From NCEH01 sp043195095 (GTDB lineage Bacteria > Pseudomonadota > Alphaproteobacteria > Rhizobiales > Xanthobacteraceae): DNA of 64,000 bases. The number at the start of each line of letters is the position of its first letter. The stretch's first letter is position 1. Of this stretch, positions 45,872 through 55,384 are shown one piece after another. The notes under the pieces are model-generated. The model was not told the origin of the DNA. It was given only the letters and a program-made list of their open reading frames with translations, and did not search any database. The DNA lies in NCBI RefSeq assembly GCF_043195095.1, contig NZ_JBAFWN010000009.1, one strand, 5' to 3'. The position numbers and the translations under genes were made by a program.

Positions 45872-47491
45872 ATGGAACGAGAGGGATCGAGCGCAGGCGG
45901 ATTCATATTCGGCGATGTCGTAATGGATGAAACCTGCCTGTTCGCCCATCGTAGAGGCGAGCAGATTCGCTTCACCCGGAGCGAGCGCGCGCTTCTGCTT
46001 GTGTTATCGCGAAACCCGCACCGGTTGATGCCGCGCAGCCAGCTGCTCGATGCGATCGCGCCGACCCAGGCCGATGCATCCGACCGCAACGTCGATTTTC
46101 TCATCAACCGCCTGCGCGCAAAGCTGGGGGATAGCGCACGGTCCCCTCGATATATCGCCACGCAATATGGCGAGGGCTATGTGTGGATCGCAACGAAGCT
46201 GCCGGCTGTCTCCGCCCGGCCCGATCCAGCGCCGGCCAACGTCCTTCTGGCCATCGCCCCTCTGGTCCCACTTCATGACAAACGCCTGGCGGAACGGGCG
46301 GGGGCCATTACCGGACAGATGCGCGACATGATCGCGGACAGAGTCAGCGAAGGCCAGGCCGTCGTCGTCGTGGGGCGCGACGAGAGCGCGCCACCCCAGG
46401 GCGCGCGCTATCTCCTGAAGGTGAGCTTCCAGGACAGCGGCGCCCGTCTGGATTGCACCGCGATCCTGCGGGAAGTCCCGTCGGGACGCATCATCAGGGC
46501 CTTTCGGCTGGAGTTCGGCGGCGCCAGCCTCGCCATGCTCACGCCGGAGGTGGAGCGCGCCGCGGGCAGCATCATCGAGGCGTTGCACCGGACCCTGACG
46601 GACGCCTCGGAAGGGCTCGGCACGCCCGCCGATCAGCCGCTGGACATCCGCCTGCGCAAGGCAACCACCCTCTTGTCGGCCTCCAACCCGAAATGGCTGG
46701 AGAAGGGGCTGCAGCTGCGCGAGGCGCGGGCGCGCAATCCGGGCAACGCGGACATCGCCCTGCAATGGTGCCTGCATCTGTTCTCGCGCCTGGTCCTCGC
46801 CGATCCCTTCACCGGCATCAGTCGCCGAGAGCGCGAGGAGATCGAGAGCGAGATCGAGGCGACCGTGCTGGACTGCCTGCCGCTCATCGAGACCAACCCC
46901 TTGCTGATGCTGGCCGCCGGCAAGCTGCTCTATTTCGTCGATCGCGGCCATCTTGAGCTGGCCGAGGATCTGACGGAGCGTGCCTTCGCCCGCACGGCGG
47001 ATTTTGCCGCCGCCCTGCCAGTGCTCGGGCAGCTGCGACAGGCGCGCAGCGATTTTACCGCCGCGCTGGCATTCTTCGACCGCGGCATCGAGATGGCGGA
47101 TCCCGATTCCGAGTTCCGGCAGCACATGCGGGTCCTCAAGTGCATCGCCTTGCTGGCGGCGGGCGACCGCGAGGCGCTCAAGACCGCGGCGGCGTTTTCC
47201 TACGAAAGCCCGGATTGCCCGCCCCCTCTCAGCGTGATGATCGCGGTGCTGTTCACACCCCCCGATCAGCCGCTGCCGCAGGCAGTCACCGACGTCCTGC
47301 GCTCGGTCGGTCCCGAAGGGGCGCGCAACGCGCTCGCCTTCACCTATATGACATCGGTGCGTCACCTCACCTCGCTGCAGGCCCGCGCCAACCTCATGCA
47401 GGGGGTCGTCGCCCATCTCACCGAATTGCACGGCACGGGCGTCATTCCGCCATTCGTCCTCATGGGCACGGGCCTGATCGCCGCAAGCTGA
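45872..47491 (+). CDS. Winged-helix (OmpR/PhoB-type) regulator with long C-terminal TPR-like region
   Basis: A 539-residue protein. Residues 10–110 form a DNA-binding winged helix without a receiver domain: RFTRSERALLLVLSRNP, then NVDFLINRLRAKLGD and YIATQYGEGYVWIA. The rest is helical and Ala/Leu-rich, like HilA- or CadC-type regulators whose C-terminus carries repeats (for example GKLLYFVDRGHLELAEDLTE and AALAFFDRGIEMADPDSEF). No membrane segment is evident. It probably controls nearby genes; the signal is unknown. Confidence 0.82.
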   Translation: MEREGSSAGGFIFGDVVMDETCLFAHRRGEQIRFTRSERALLLVLSRNPHRLMPRSQLLDAIAPTQADASDRNVDFLINRLRAKLGDSARSPRYIATQYGEGYVWIATKLPAVSARPDPAPANVLLAIAPLVPLHDKRLAERAGAITGQMRDMIADRVSEGQAVVVVGRDESAPPQGARYLLKVSFQDSGARLDCTAILREVPSGRIIRAFRLEFGGASLAMLTPEVERAAGSIIEALHRTLTDASEGLGTPADQPLDIRLRKATTLLSASNPKWLEKGLQLREARARNPGNADIALQWCLHLFSRLVLADPFTGISRREREEIESEIEATVLDCLPLIETNPLLMLAAGKLLYFVDRGHLELAEDLTERAFARTADFAAALPVLGQLRQARSDFTAALAFFDRGIEMADPDSEFRQHMRVLKCIALLAAGDREALKTAAAFSYESPDCPPPLSVMIAVLFTPPDQPLPQAVTDVLRSVGPEGARNALAFTYMTSVRHLTSLQARANLMQGVVAHLTELHGTGVIPPFVLMGTGLIAAS

Positions 47492-47917
47492 GCGCGCGGT
47501 ATCGGCACTTTTCCGTGCGCCTCCCGAGGGGCGCGGCGCAATTGTGCCGTTTTCAAATACTGCTCAAACAATTGCCTGCTAGCGATATCTCGGCTGTCCG
47601 AAAGGTCTCGTCACCGGTCGGATCTCCCGGCCTATGGCCGCATCAGTCGATCGGTCCGTTTTCGGACGCGTGAGAGACTTTGATGATCGCGACTCGCCAT
47701 AGTTGCGGCCATCACTTCTAAATCTCTGGCTTGCGACCATCCTTCGCTCGGCCACGCTGATCTTCCGTGTGCTCGTCCCGGCTGTCCGGCCGACGGGCGG
47801 CACCGGCAGGGCGATGTCCGCGGCGTACGGATGATCCTGCGGCCCTCGCGACGATGGAGCTGAACACGCCCCACGATCGTGGGCGCGGATGAACACCCAT
47901 GGAAGGAGGGGAAGACT
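47492..47917. other. Gene-free stretch
   Basis: About 425 bases before the serine hydrolase, less GC-rich near 47640–47740. No gene or clear promoter; the strong ribosome site of the next gene lies at its right end. Confidence 0.45.
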
Positions 47918-49060
47918 ATGCGTGGTTTGATGTCTGCGAGAGCCGCGGCGCTGGTCATCGGCGGCTATGCGGCGCTGGCAAGCGGGCCTGTCCGGGCCGA
48001 GGACGCTTTCCTGAAGGAGATGGTCGAGCTTCAGGCGGAGATCGCTTTCCTGCAGATGAACACGCCCGCGCTCGTGGTCGGCGTCGTCCGGAACGGGGAA
48101 AGCATCGTCCTCGGATACGGCAGCCGCGCGGACGGGCAAGGCGCCCCGGACGGTGACACGATGATCCGCGTAGGATCCCTGTCGAAGGTCGTGGCGGGAG
48201 AAGTCCTCGCCAGCCTGGTTGCAGACCACACGGTCAACTTCACGGATCGCCTGCAGGACAGGCTGGGCTGGCCGGTCACGGTGCCCACCGCCGGCGGCCG
48301 CGAGATCACGCTGCTCAATCTGGTGACCCACGGTTCGGGCCTGCCGCGCGAGGTGAGTATTCCTCGCGATCCCGCGCATCCCGAACAGGTCACGCGCGAG
48401 ATGTACATGGAGGCTCTGAAGGGACAGAAGCTTCTCTTCCCGCCGGGCACCGGCCTTCATTATTCGAATTATGCGTTCGACCTGCTGGGTGAGGCGCTGT
48501 CGAAGGCCGCCGGCAAGCCCTATGCGCAGCTGCTCAAGGAGCGCGTGTTCGATCCCGCGGGGCTCAAGGATACCCACGTGCGGCTGAACGAGGCCGAACG
48601 GGCGCGCATCTACCAGGGCCATGCCCCGGACGGGAGCCCCATGCCCCTCACCGAGGTCTCCGACATGCAGGCAGCGGCAAGCGGCCTCTACACGACGCCC
48701 AACGACATGGTGCGCTGGATGAAGTGGCACCTCGACCGCTTCGCACGGCCCGGCGCCGAAACGCGCGCCCTCGACCACGCCGCCTATGTGTCGCGCGATG
48801 CCCAAGACCCCGTCTCCGGCCTCGATCATTCCGGCCATATGGATGCGATGGGGCTCGGCTGGGTCGTGATGAATCCCGAGGGCAGCCGCCCGCTGATTCT
48901 GCAGAAGTCCGGTGGCCGGCAAGGCATCCTGTCCTACATCGCCTTCTCCCCCGCCCGGGACATCGGCGTCTTCGTCTCGATCAATAAGTTCGACATGGCC
49001 GCCGGCGACATCCTGCCCCACTTCGCGAACGAGTTGATCCGTCAGCTGGCGCCCCGATGA
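47918..49060 (+). CDS. Beta-lactamase-fold serine hydrolase, class C/AmpH-like
   Basis: A 380-residue exported hydrolase of the PF00144 type. The signal peptide ends near SGPVRA; the catalytic Ser-x-x-Lys is SLSK in VGSLSKVVAGEV and the Tyr-x-Asn is YSN in LHYSNYAFDLLG. The ATG at 47918 follows GGAAGGAGGG. Members include AmpC-like beta-lactamases, D,D-peptidases and esterases; substrate is unknown. Its stop overlaps the next start (ATGA), so it is co-translated with a TpsB-type transporter. Confidence 0.88.
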   Translation: MRGLMSARAAALVIGGYAALASGPVRAEDAFLKEMVELQAEIAFLQMNTPALVVGVVRNGESIVLGYGSRADGQGAPDGDTMIRVGSLSKVVAGEVLASLVADHTVNFTDRLQDRLGWPVTVPTAGGREITLLNLVTHGSGLPREVSIPRDPAHPEQVTREMYMEALKGQKLLFPPGTGLHYSNYAFDLLGEALSKAAGKPYAQLLKERVFDPAGLKDTHVRLNEAERARIYQGHAPDGSPMPLTEVSDMQAAASGLYTTPNDMVRWMKWHLDRFARPGAETRALDHAAYVSRDAQDPVSGLDHSGHMDAMGLGWVVMNPEGSRPLILQKSGGRQGILSYIAFSPARDIGVFVSINKFDMAAGDILPHFANELIRQLAPR

Positions 49061-50814
49061 TCGGCCGGCAGGGATTAGCGCCTTTGAGCGCACGCGGCGG
49101 CATCGGGCACCTCACCCGATGGCCGCGATGGATCGCCGGGGCAACTGCGTTTGTCCTGTGCGCGCCGCTGCTGGTGGCGGGGATGATCGCTCTTGCGGCG
49201 GGCGCGAGAGCGCAGGTGCTGGAGCAGGTCACATCCGAACAATCGGCGGTCATCCAACGCTTCTCGGAGCCGCGCGCGCCGGGAACGATCAACATTGCCG
49301 TCCCAGACCTGCAGCGCCGGATTCCGCCCGAAAATGCCAAGGGAATGCGGTTCACGCTGCGCTCCCTGCGGGTGGATGGGGCGGTTGCCGTGCCGCTGGC
49401 GCAGCTGGAGCCGATCTGGCAGGACGCCATCGGCACGACGATCAGCCTGGCGGATCTCTACGAGATGGCCGCCAAGGTGGAGCGCGCCTATACAGCGGCG
49501 GGCTATTTCTCCATGGCCGTCGTGCCGGTCCACGACTACCGCTCGGGCCACGTGGTCATCACCCTTTACGAATCCTATGTCAGCAAGGTGGTGATCAAGT
49601 CGGACCGACCCGGCCTGGAGGCGCGCCTTGCGCCTTACATCAACCGGATCACCGCCATGCGGCCCATCCGCATCAAGGAAGCCGAGCGCATCCTGCTGCT
49701 GATGAGCGATCTGGCGGGGCTCAAGATCGACGGTGTGTTCAAGAAGCCGGACAAGCCGTCCGGCGGGGGCGATCTCACTCTCGATATCAGCTTCACCCGG
49801 CTGAGCGGCGCCGTCGTTCTCGACAATATGGGCACCGCCCAGATGGGGCCGGTGCAGCTTGCAGCCACCGCTACGCTGAACGACGTGTTCGGGCTGTTCG
49901 AGGCCACCGAATTTGCCGGCATGACCATTCCCAACACCCCCCGCGAGCTGCTGTTCGGCCAGGTCACCCAGGACATCCCCATCGGGTTCGATGGGCTGCA
50001 CGCGGGCTACCGGTTCGGCTACATCTCTTCCCATCCCGGCGCGGATCTCGCCCCGTTGGACGTGGACGTGTCGGCGACCTTCGGGAATCTGTTTGTCAGC
50101 TATCCCTTCCTGCGCACCATCGAGCACAGCCTCTTCGGGCGCGTGGAGGTCAATTTCAAGAACAATGAAGTCAACATCGGGCCGGATCTCAGCGCCCTCG
50201 ACGACAATCGCTGGGTGGCGGCCTCGCTGCGCTATCTCGGCGAGCTCGAGGGCGGCTCCGCGACCGTGATCGCCTCGGCGGCGCAAGGTCTTGATGACCT
50301 GGGCGCGCGCGCCGATCGCTGGGCGTTTCCCTCGCGTGCCGGCGTGCCCGACGACTATCGCTTCGTCAGACTCGACCTCGACGTCCGCAAGGAGGTGGTG
50401 CCGGAGCTGAACGCACGCCTGCGCATGGCCGCGCAATATGCGTTCGACCCCTTGCCTTCGGTGGTGCGCCTGAACGTCGGGGGCGACCCGTTCGGGCGCG
50501 CCTTCGACAATTCCACGGCGGCGGGTGACAGCGGCATCGCGGCGACATTCGAGCTCAGCCGGGCCCTCCCATGGTCCGCGCCGGGAATCTCGGATCTCCA
50601 GGCCTTCGTGTTCGTCGATTATGCGGCACTCTGGAGCCAGGAGGTCGGCGTGGACTATGCGGACGCCAGGCTCGGCTCCGCCGGCGCCGGCCTGCGCGCG
50701 AGGCTGGGCGATGCGCTCAATGCTCAGCTGCTCGTCGCCATTCCCTGGGAAGACTCCGCAGCACTTTCCACGACGGGCACGCGCGTGTTCGTCCAGATGG
50801 CAAGGGCTTTCTGA
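49057..50814 (+). CDS. ShlB/FhaC/HecB-type outer-membrane transporter (TpsB)
   Basis: Two-partner-secretion pore of 585 residues. It has a long signal region (hydrophobic part about residues 24–52), a POTRA-type N-terminal domain (MRFTLRSLRVDGAVAVPLAQL; LADLYEMAAKVERAYTAAGY, each a family landmark), and a C-terminal beta-barrel with VRLNVGGDPFGRAFDNS, matching the conserved barrel motif, ending in a terminal Phe. No TpsA exoprotein with a filamentous-haemagglutinin secretion domain is in the window. It is co-translated with the upstream serine hydrolase, an unusual pairing. Confidence 0.85.
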   Translation: MIGRQGLAPLSARGGIGHLTRWPRWIAGATAFVLCAPLLVAGMIALAAGARAQVLEQVTSEQSAVIQRFSEPRAPGTINIAVPDLQRRIPPENAKGMRFTLRSLRVDGAVAVPLAQLEPIWQDAIGTTISLADLYEMAAKVERAYTAAGYFSMAVVPVHDYRSGHVVITLYESYVSKVVIKSDRPGLEARLAPYINRITAMRPIRIKEAERILLLMSDLAGLKIDGVFKKPDKPSGGGDLTLDISFTRLSGAVVLDNMGTAQMGPVQLAATATLNDVFGLFEATEFAGMTIPNTPRELLFGQVTQDIPIGFDGLHAGYRFGYISSHPGADLAPLDVDVSATFGNLFVSYPFLRTIEHSLFGRVEVNFKNNEVNIGPDLSALDDNRWVAASLRYLGELEGGSATVIASAAQGLDDLGARADRWAFPSRAGVPDDYRFVRLDLDVRKEVVPELNARLRMAAQYAFDPLPSVVRLNVGGDPFGRAFDNSTAAGDSGIAATFELSRALPWSAPGISDLQAFVFVDYAALWSQEVGVDYADARLGSAGAGLRARLGDALNAQLLVAIPWEDSAALSTTGTRVFVQMARAF

Positions 50815-50940
50815 CGTGCAAGCGTTCTGACGCACATGCGTCCCGGGATGTCGGCGTGACCACACGCCGGCGCCCCACTGACCTAACCCCTGACGTGGCC
50901 GCCTTGTTTGCAGGCGATCACATTGCCGGAGACCGATGTC

Positions 50941-52533
50941 ATGGCCATGCTCACCTCGTTTGTTGGCCGGGGAGCCCTGAAGCTCGCCGCCGCCTTTTTA
51001 CTCGGCTCCGCGGTGTTGCCGTTGCAAGCGCAGACCGTCCCCGTGACGCTTGGGGCGTTCCCCCCGGAAGACGTCATGCCGCTCGCCCAGGGCGGGATGG
51101 AACGAGCGCTGGCGGACCTGCCGGCGGCGATTGAAAGCGTCATGAAGCAGAGCGGCCTCCCGGGGGCGGCGGTCGCCGTGGTGCACGGCGGCAAGACGGT
51201 GTTCGCGCGCGGCTTCGGCGTTCGTGAACTGGGCAAGCCGGCATTGATCGACACGGACACCGTGTTCCAGCTGGCCTCGGTGTCCAAGCCGATGGCCGCC
51301 ACCGTAGTCGCCGCGCAGGTGACGGCCGGGGTGGTGAAGTGGGACGACAAGGTGGCGCAGCTCATGCCGGGCTTCGCGCTGAAGGATCCCTATGTGAGCG
51401 CCAATGCGACGGTGGGCGACTTCTTCGCGCATCGCACCGGCCTGCCGCACGCGGGCGGCGACATGCTCGAGGACCTCGGCTTCGACCGCACCACGATCCT
51501 GGAGCGGCTGCGCCTGCTGCCGCTGGCGCCGTTCCGTATCTCCTATGCCTATTCCAACTTCGGTCTCACCACCGGCGCCGAGGCAGTGGCGCGGGCCTCG
51601 GGCCAGTCGTGGGAGGACCTCTCCCAGAAGGTGCTCTACGGCCCGCTGGGCATGACATCCACCAGCTCGCGGTATCAAGACCTGCTCAAGCACGAGAACC
51701 GGGCGGTGCTGCACTCGCTGGAAGACGGGCATTTCACGCCACGCTTCCAGCGCAACCCCGACCCGCAGTCGCCGGCCGGCGGTGTGTCGTCCAGCGTGAC
51801 CGACATGGCCGAATGGATGAAGCTGGTGCTCGCCAACGGCCGCTACAACGGAAAGGAACTGATTTCCCCCGCCGCGCTGCTGCCGGCCCTGCGGGCGCAG
51901 GCCTTCAGTTCGCCCGCCCCTACCATCGGCGCGCGATCCAGCTTCTACGGCTTCGGCTTCAACGTCGGGGTCGATGCGGACGGTCGGCCGGACCTGTCCC
52001 ATTCCGGCGCCTTCGGGACCGGTGCGGGCACGCAGGTGCGCTTCCTGCCGTCCGCCGACATCGCCATCGTGGTGCTGACCAACGGCGCGCCCGTGGGAGC
52101 CGCGGAGGCGATCTCCAGCCAGTTCATGGACACGGTCCTCTATGGCGCGCCCACCCGTGACTGGTACGCGCTGTTTCATCCCCTGCTGCTGGCCTTCAAT
52201 GACCCTTCCGGCGATCTGGCCGGCAAGACCGCGCCGGCGAAGCCCGCCGCAGCCCGCCCCGTGGCCGATTATGTGGGCACCTATGAGAATGCCTATTATG
52301 GTCCGGCGCGGATCACGCAGGGCCAAAATGGCCTGGTGCTGGCGCTCGGCCCCGGCACGCTGTCCATGCCGCTCACCCACTGGGACGGTGACACGTTCGC
52401 GGTGGTCCCGCGCGGCGAGAACATGCCCTATGGCTCGCTGTCATCCGTGCGTTTCGTGGTGAAGGCCGGCAAGGCGAGCGAACTCAAGATCGAATATCTC
52501 GACGCCGAGGGCCTCGCCACATGGACGCGGTGA
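50941..52533 (+). CDS. Beta-lactamase-fold serine hydrolase with C-terminal extension
   Basis: A 530-residue exported PF00144 hydrolase. Signal peptide ends near PLQAQ; the active site is SVSK in LASVSKPMAATVV with YSN in YAYSNFGLTTG. A GGVSSSVTDMAEWM segment follows, then a beta-rich C-terminal domain from about residue 430 (ADYVGTYENAYYGPARIT) like DUF3471. Start ATG at 50941, GGAGA upstream. It follows the TpsB gene on the same strand after 126 bases and converges with the MFS gene (8-base gap). Confidence 0.88.
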   Translation: MAMLTSFVGRGALKLAAAFLLGSAVLPLQAQTVPVTLGAFPPEDVMPLAQGGMERALADLPAAIESVMKQSGLPGAAVAVVHGGKTVFARGFGVRELGKPALIDTDTVFQLASVSKPMAATVVAAQVTAGVVKWDDKVAQLMPGFALKDPYVSANATVGDFFAHRTGLPHAGGDMLEDLGFDRTTILERLRLLPLAPFRISYAYSNFGLTTGAEAVARASGQSWEDLSQKVLYGPLGMTSTSSRYQDLLKHENRAVLHSLEDGHFTPRFQRNPDPQSPAGGVSSSVTDMAEWMKLVLANGRYNGKELISPAALLPALRAQAFSSPAPTIGARSSFYGFGFNVGVDADGRPDLSHSGAFGTGAGTQVRFLPSADIAIVVLTNGAPVGAAEAISSQFMDTVLYGAPTRDWYALFHPLLLAFNDPSGDLAGKTAPAKPAAARPVADYVGTYENAYYGPARITQGQNGLVLALGPGTLSMPLTHWDGDTFAVVPRGENMPYGSLSSVRFVVKAGKASELKIEYLDAEGLATWTR

Positions 52534-52541
52534 GCGCGAGG

Positions 52542-53891
52542 CTACGCGCCGCCGCCGCCCCCCACCGAGCGCAGCGGCGTGCCGGCGAGCACGTCCGCCT
52601 CGATGGTCTCCAGCGACCGCCCGCGCGTCTCCGGCACGAAGACGAAGCAGATGGCCAGCGCCAGCAGGCACACCAGCATGAACAGGCTGATGACGCTGGT
52701 CAGGCCGATCCACTCCGTCATGGAAAGGAAGACGAACGCCACCAGCATGTTGAACAGCCAGCTGGCGGCGGATGCGGCCGCGATGCCGGTCTCACGGATG
52801 GCGGCGGGGAACAGTTCGGACATCAGCACATAGGGCAACGGGCCGAGGCTGATGGCGAAGGCGGCGATATAGAGGCCGAGGCCGGCGAGGCTCAGCCAGG
52901 GCCAGTCCAGCACGGCTGCGCCCACCACCGTCGCGAGGCCGGCCGCCATGGCAGTGCAGCCGAGAATGAGCAGCGGCCGGCGGCCGGCACTGTCCACATA
53001 CCGCAGCGCCACCAGGGTGGCGATCACGTTCAGCAGGCCGATGCCGAACGTCGCCGCGAAGGCGGAGGTGCCGGCGGCAAAGCCGAGCTGTTGGAAGATG
53101 TGGGGTGCGTAATAGAGGATCGCGTCGATGCCGCTGAGGTTCTGCAGCACGAACAGCGCGCTGCACAGCATCAGCACCGCCCCGGTGCGCCCCCGCGTCA
53201 GCAGCGGCCACATCGGCCCGCGGGAGCGGGACCCGCCTGCGGGCGCGCCCATCTCGGCGCCGATGCCGAGCCAGTGCGCGGCCTCTCCGGCGGCGGCGTG
53301 CCGGCCTTGCGCGGCAAGCCAGCGCGGGCTTTCCGGCAGGCCGGCGACCGCCAGCAGGCCGGCCGCTGCGGGGATGAGGCCAAGGCCCAGGATCAGCGCC
53401 CAGTGCTTGCCCGGCGCGAACAGCAGCGGGGTGGCATAGGCGGCGAGGATGCCCAGGGTGACGGCCAGCTGGAACAGTCCCACCACCGCCCCGCGCTGGC
53501 GGGCGGGCGTGATCTCGGCCGCATACATGGGCGCGATCATGGCGGAGATGCCGACGGCGACGCCGATCAGCACTCGGCCCGCCAGCAGGTTGGCCATCCC
53601 CGGCAAGGCCAGCGTGAGCCCGCAGCCGACCGCAGCCAGCAGGAAGGTCGCCACCATGGCCCGGCGACGGCCGATGCCCGACGACAGGGGCCCGGCCGCC
53701 ACCGCGCCGAGGAAGGCCGCGCCCGGCAAGCTGGCGACGAACAGCTGCTGCGCGCTCAGCGACAGGGCGAATGCCGGGCTGATCACCCCCAGCACGCCAG
53801 CGATGGCGCCGGTGCTGTAGCCAAACAATATGCCAGAACTCAGCACCATGAGGGACGGCATGCCGAGGCGCAGAAGGGTCTTCGGGGTCAT
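52542..53891 (-). CDS. Sugar-porter family MFS transporter
   Basis: Twelve-helix permease of 449 residues. The sugar-porter marks are GILFGYSTGAIAGVLG in helix 1, GRVLIGVAVGISAMIAP, PESPRWLAAQGRH after helix 6, QNLSGIDAILYYAPHIFQQL in helix 7 and FVPETRGRSLETIE at the end. Substrates in this family are hexoses, pentoses or inositols. It is divergent from the aminotransferase operon across a 136-base region with a palindrome, so it is likely co-regulated. Confidence 0.92.
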   Translation of the reverse strand: MTPKTLLRLGMPSLMVLSSGILFGYSTGAIAGVLGVISPAFALSLSAQQLFVASLPGAAFLGAVAAGPLSSGIGRRRAMVATFLLAAVGCGLTLALPGMANLLAGRVLIGVAVGISAMIAPMYAAEITPARQRGAVVGLFQLAVTLGILAAYATPLLFAPGKHWALILGLGLIPAAAGLLAVAGLPESPRWLAAQGRHAAAGEAAHWLGIGAEMGAPAGGSRSRGPMWPLLTRGRTGAVLMLCSALFVLQNLSGIDAILYYAPHIFQQLGFAAGTSAFAATFGIGLLNVIATLVALRYVDSAGRRPLLILGCTAMAAGLATVVGAAVLDWPWLSLAGLGLYIAAFAISLGPLPYVLMSELFPAAIRETGIAAASAASWLFNMLVAFVFLSMTEWIGLTSVISLFMLVCLLALAICFVFVPETRGRSLETIEADVLAGTPLRSVGGGGGA

Positions 53892-53935
53892 GGCGGGAAA
53901 ATCCGTGCTCGAATGCCGATGAATTACGTCTAATT

Positions 53936-53961
53936 ATTTGATAGATGATAACCTATCAAAT
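53936..53961. promoter_or_regulatory. Palindromic operator candidate between divergent units
   Basis: ATTTGATAG (53936–53944), eight bases, CTATCAAAT (53953–53961): a perfect 9-bp inverted repeat in an AT-rich 136-base divergent region. A further half-site, CCTATCAG, lies near 53995. It is positioned to control both the sugar porter and the aminotransferase operon. No regulator gene is adjacent. Confidence 0.65.
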
Positions 53962-54027
53962 GATATTAATCCATGTAATACACAAATTTACGATCCTATC
54001 AGCATAATATACTTTCGTGTGAGGGTT

Positions 54028-55365
54028 ATGTCTTCCATCGAATCGAATATGGAAAGTGTTCGCCATGAGCGGACAAATCGTCTGGCGATCGACGGTGGCG
54101 AGCCCGTGCGCACCGCGCCGCTCCCCTGGGAGCTGCCGGGCGCGCACTGGATCGGCGAGGAGGAGCGCGCGCTGGTGGAGCGGGTGGTGCTCGCGCGCAG
54201 TCCGTTCCGCTTCTACGGCCTCGATCCCCAGCACATGGTGGACACGCTGGAGCGCGAATGGTGCCAAGCCTACGGGCACACCCACGCGCTGGCGGTGTCC
54301 TCCGGCACCGCGGCGCTCGCCGTGGCTGTGGCGGCGCTGGAGATCGGGCCGGGCGACGAGGTGCTGATCCCCGGCTATCTCTGGGTGAGCTGCGTGTCGG
54401 CGGTGGTGCGCAACGGCGCCATTCCACGCCTCGTGGACATGGATGCCACCTATTGCATGGATCCCGAGGATGTGGCCCGCAAGATCGGCCCGCACACCCG
54501 CGCGGTGCTGTGCGTGCACATGAGCGGCGCGCCGGGGCATATCGAGCAGATCGCCGCCATCTGCAAGGCGCGCGGCGTGAAGCTGATCGAGGACTGCGCC
54601 CAGGCCGCGGGGGCGAGCATCAACGGAACCGCCGTCGGCCGGTTCGGCGACATCGGCATCTTCTCCTTCCAGCTCAACAAGAACATGACCTCCGGCGACG
54701 GCGGCATGATCGTGTGCGAGGACGACGCGCTGTTCCGGCGCATCGTGGCGCTCCACGACCTGGGCTATCCGCGCACGCCGGCGGGCCGTCTGGACGTGTC
54801 CGACCCGGACTGCCAGCTCTGGGGCATGGGCGCGCGCATGTCTGAATTGGCCGGCGCCATGGCCTTGGCCCAGTCGCGCAAGCTGCCGGCCATCACCGCC
54901 GCCATGCGGCGCGCGAAATGGGCCATCCGCACCGCCGTCGAGGGCATCGCGGGCCTCACCTTCCGCGAGGTGCCGGACCCCGCCGGCGATACCGGCCCGA
55001 CCCTGCTGATGCTGCTGCCCGATGCGGAAAAGGCGACATCCTTCATCGAAGCGCTGCGGGCGGAAGGCATCGCCGGCCCGCCCGGTTCGCTGTCCTGCAT
55101 CACCATGCGGGAATGGGGGCTGCATTGGTATTTCAACATTCCGAGCCTCGTGAACAAGCGCTCGAATGCCCGCGACGGCTTCCCCTGGACCCATCCCTCC
55201 AACGCGTTTGCCGCCGACTATGACTATGGCCACGGGGCATTGCCGGTCTGCGACGACGTGCATGCCCGCGGCACGCTGCTGACCATCAGCTCAAACCTCA
55301 GCGAACAGGACATCCGCGACATCGTTCTCGCCATCCGCAAGGTGGCGGCGAACCTGTGGCGCTGA
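54028..55365 (+). CDS. DegT/DnrJ/EryC1/StrS family PLP aminotransferase
   Basis: A 445-residue sugar/cyclitol aminotransferase-like protein. It begins with AIDGGEPVRTAPLPWELPG, the opening typical of the scyllo-inosose/3-amino-5-hydroxybenzoate synthase subgroup; the PLP lysine is Lys218 in FQLNKNMTSGDGG, and EDCAQAAGAS carries the cofactor Asp. These enzymes install an amino group on keto-sugars or keto-cyclitols. The start at 54028 is preferred, with GAGGG very close; ATG at 54049 is possible. It is the first gene of a four-gene operon. Confidence 0.9.
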   Translation: MSSIESNMESVRHERTNRLAIDGGEPVRTAPLPWELPGAHWIGEEERALVERVVLARSPFRFYGLDPQHMVDTLEREWCQAYGHTHALAVSSGTAALAVAVAALEIGPGDEVLIPGYLWVSCVSAVVRNGAIPRLVDMDATYCMDPEDVARKIGPHTRAVLCVHMSGAPGHIEQIAAICKARGVKLIEDCAQAAGASINGTAVGRFGDIGIFSFQLNKNMTSGDGGMIVCEDDALFRRIVALHDLGYPRTPAGRLDVSDPDCQLWGMGARMSELAGAMALAQSRKLPAITAAMRRAKWAIRTAVEGIAGLTFREVPDPAGDTGPTLLMLLPDAEKATSFIEALRAEGIAGPPGSLSCITMREWGLHWYFNIPSLVNKRSNARDGFPWTHPSNAFAADYDYGHGALPVCDDVHARGTLLTISSNLSEQDIRDIVLAIRKVAANLWR

Positions 55366-55384
55366 AGCGGACAGGACGACGGAC

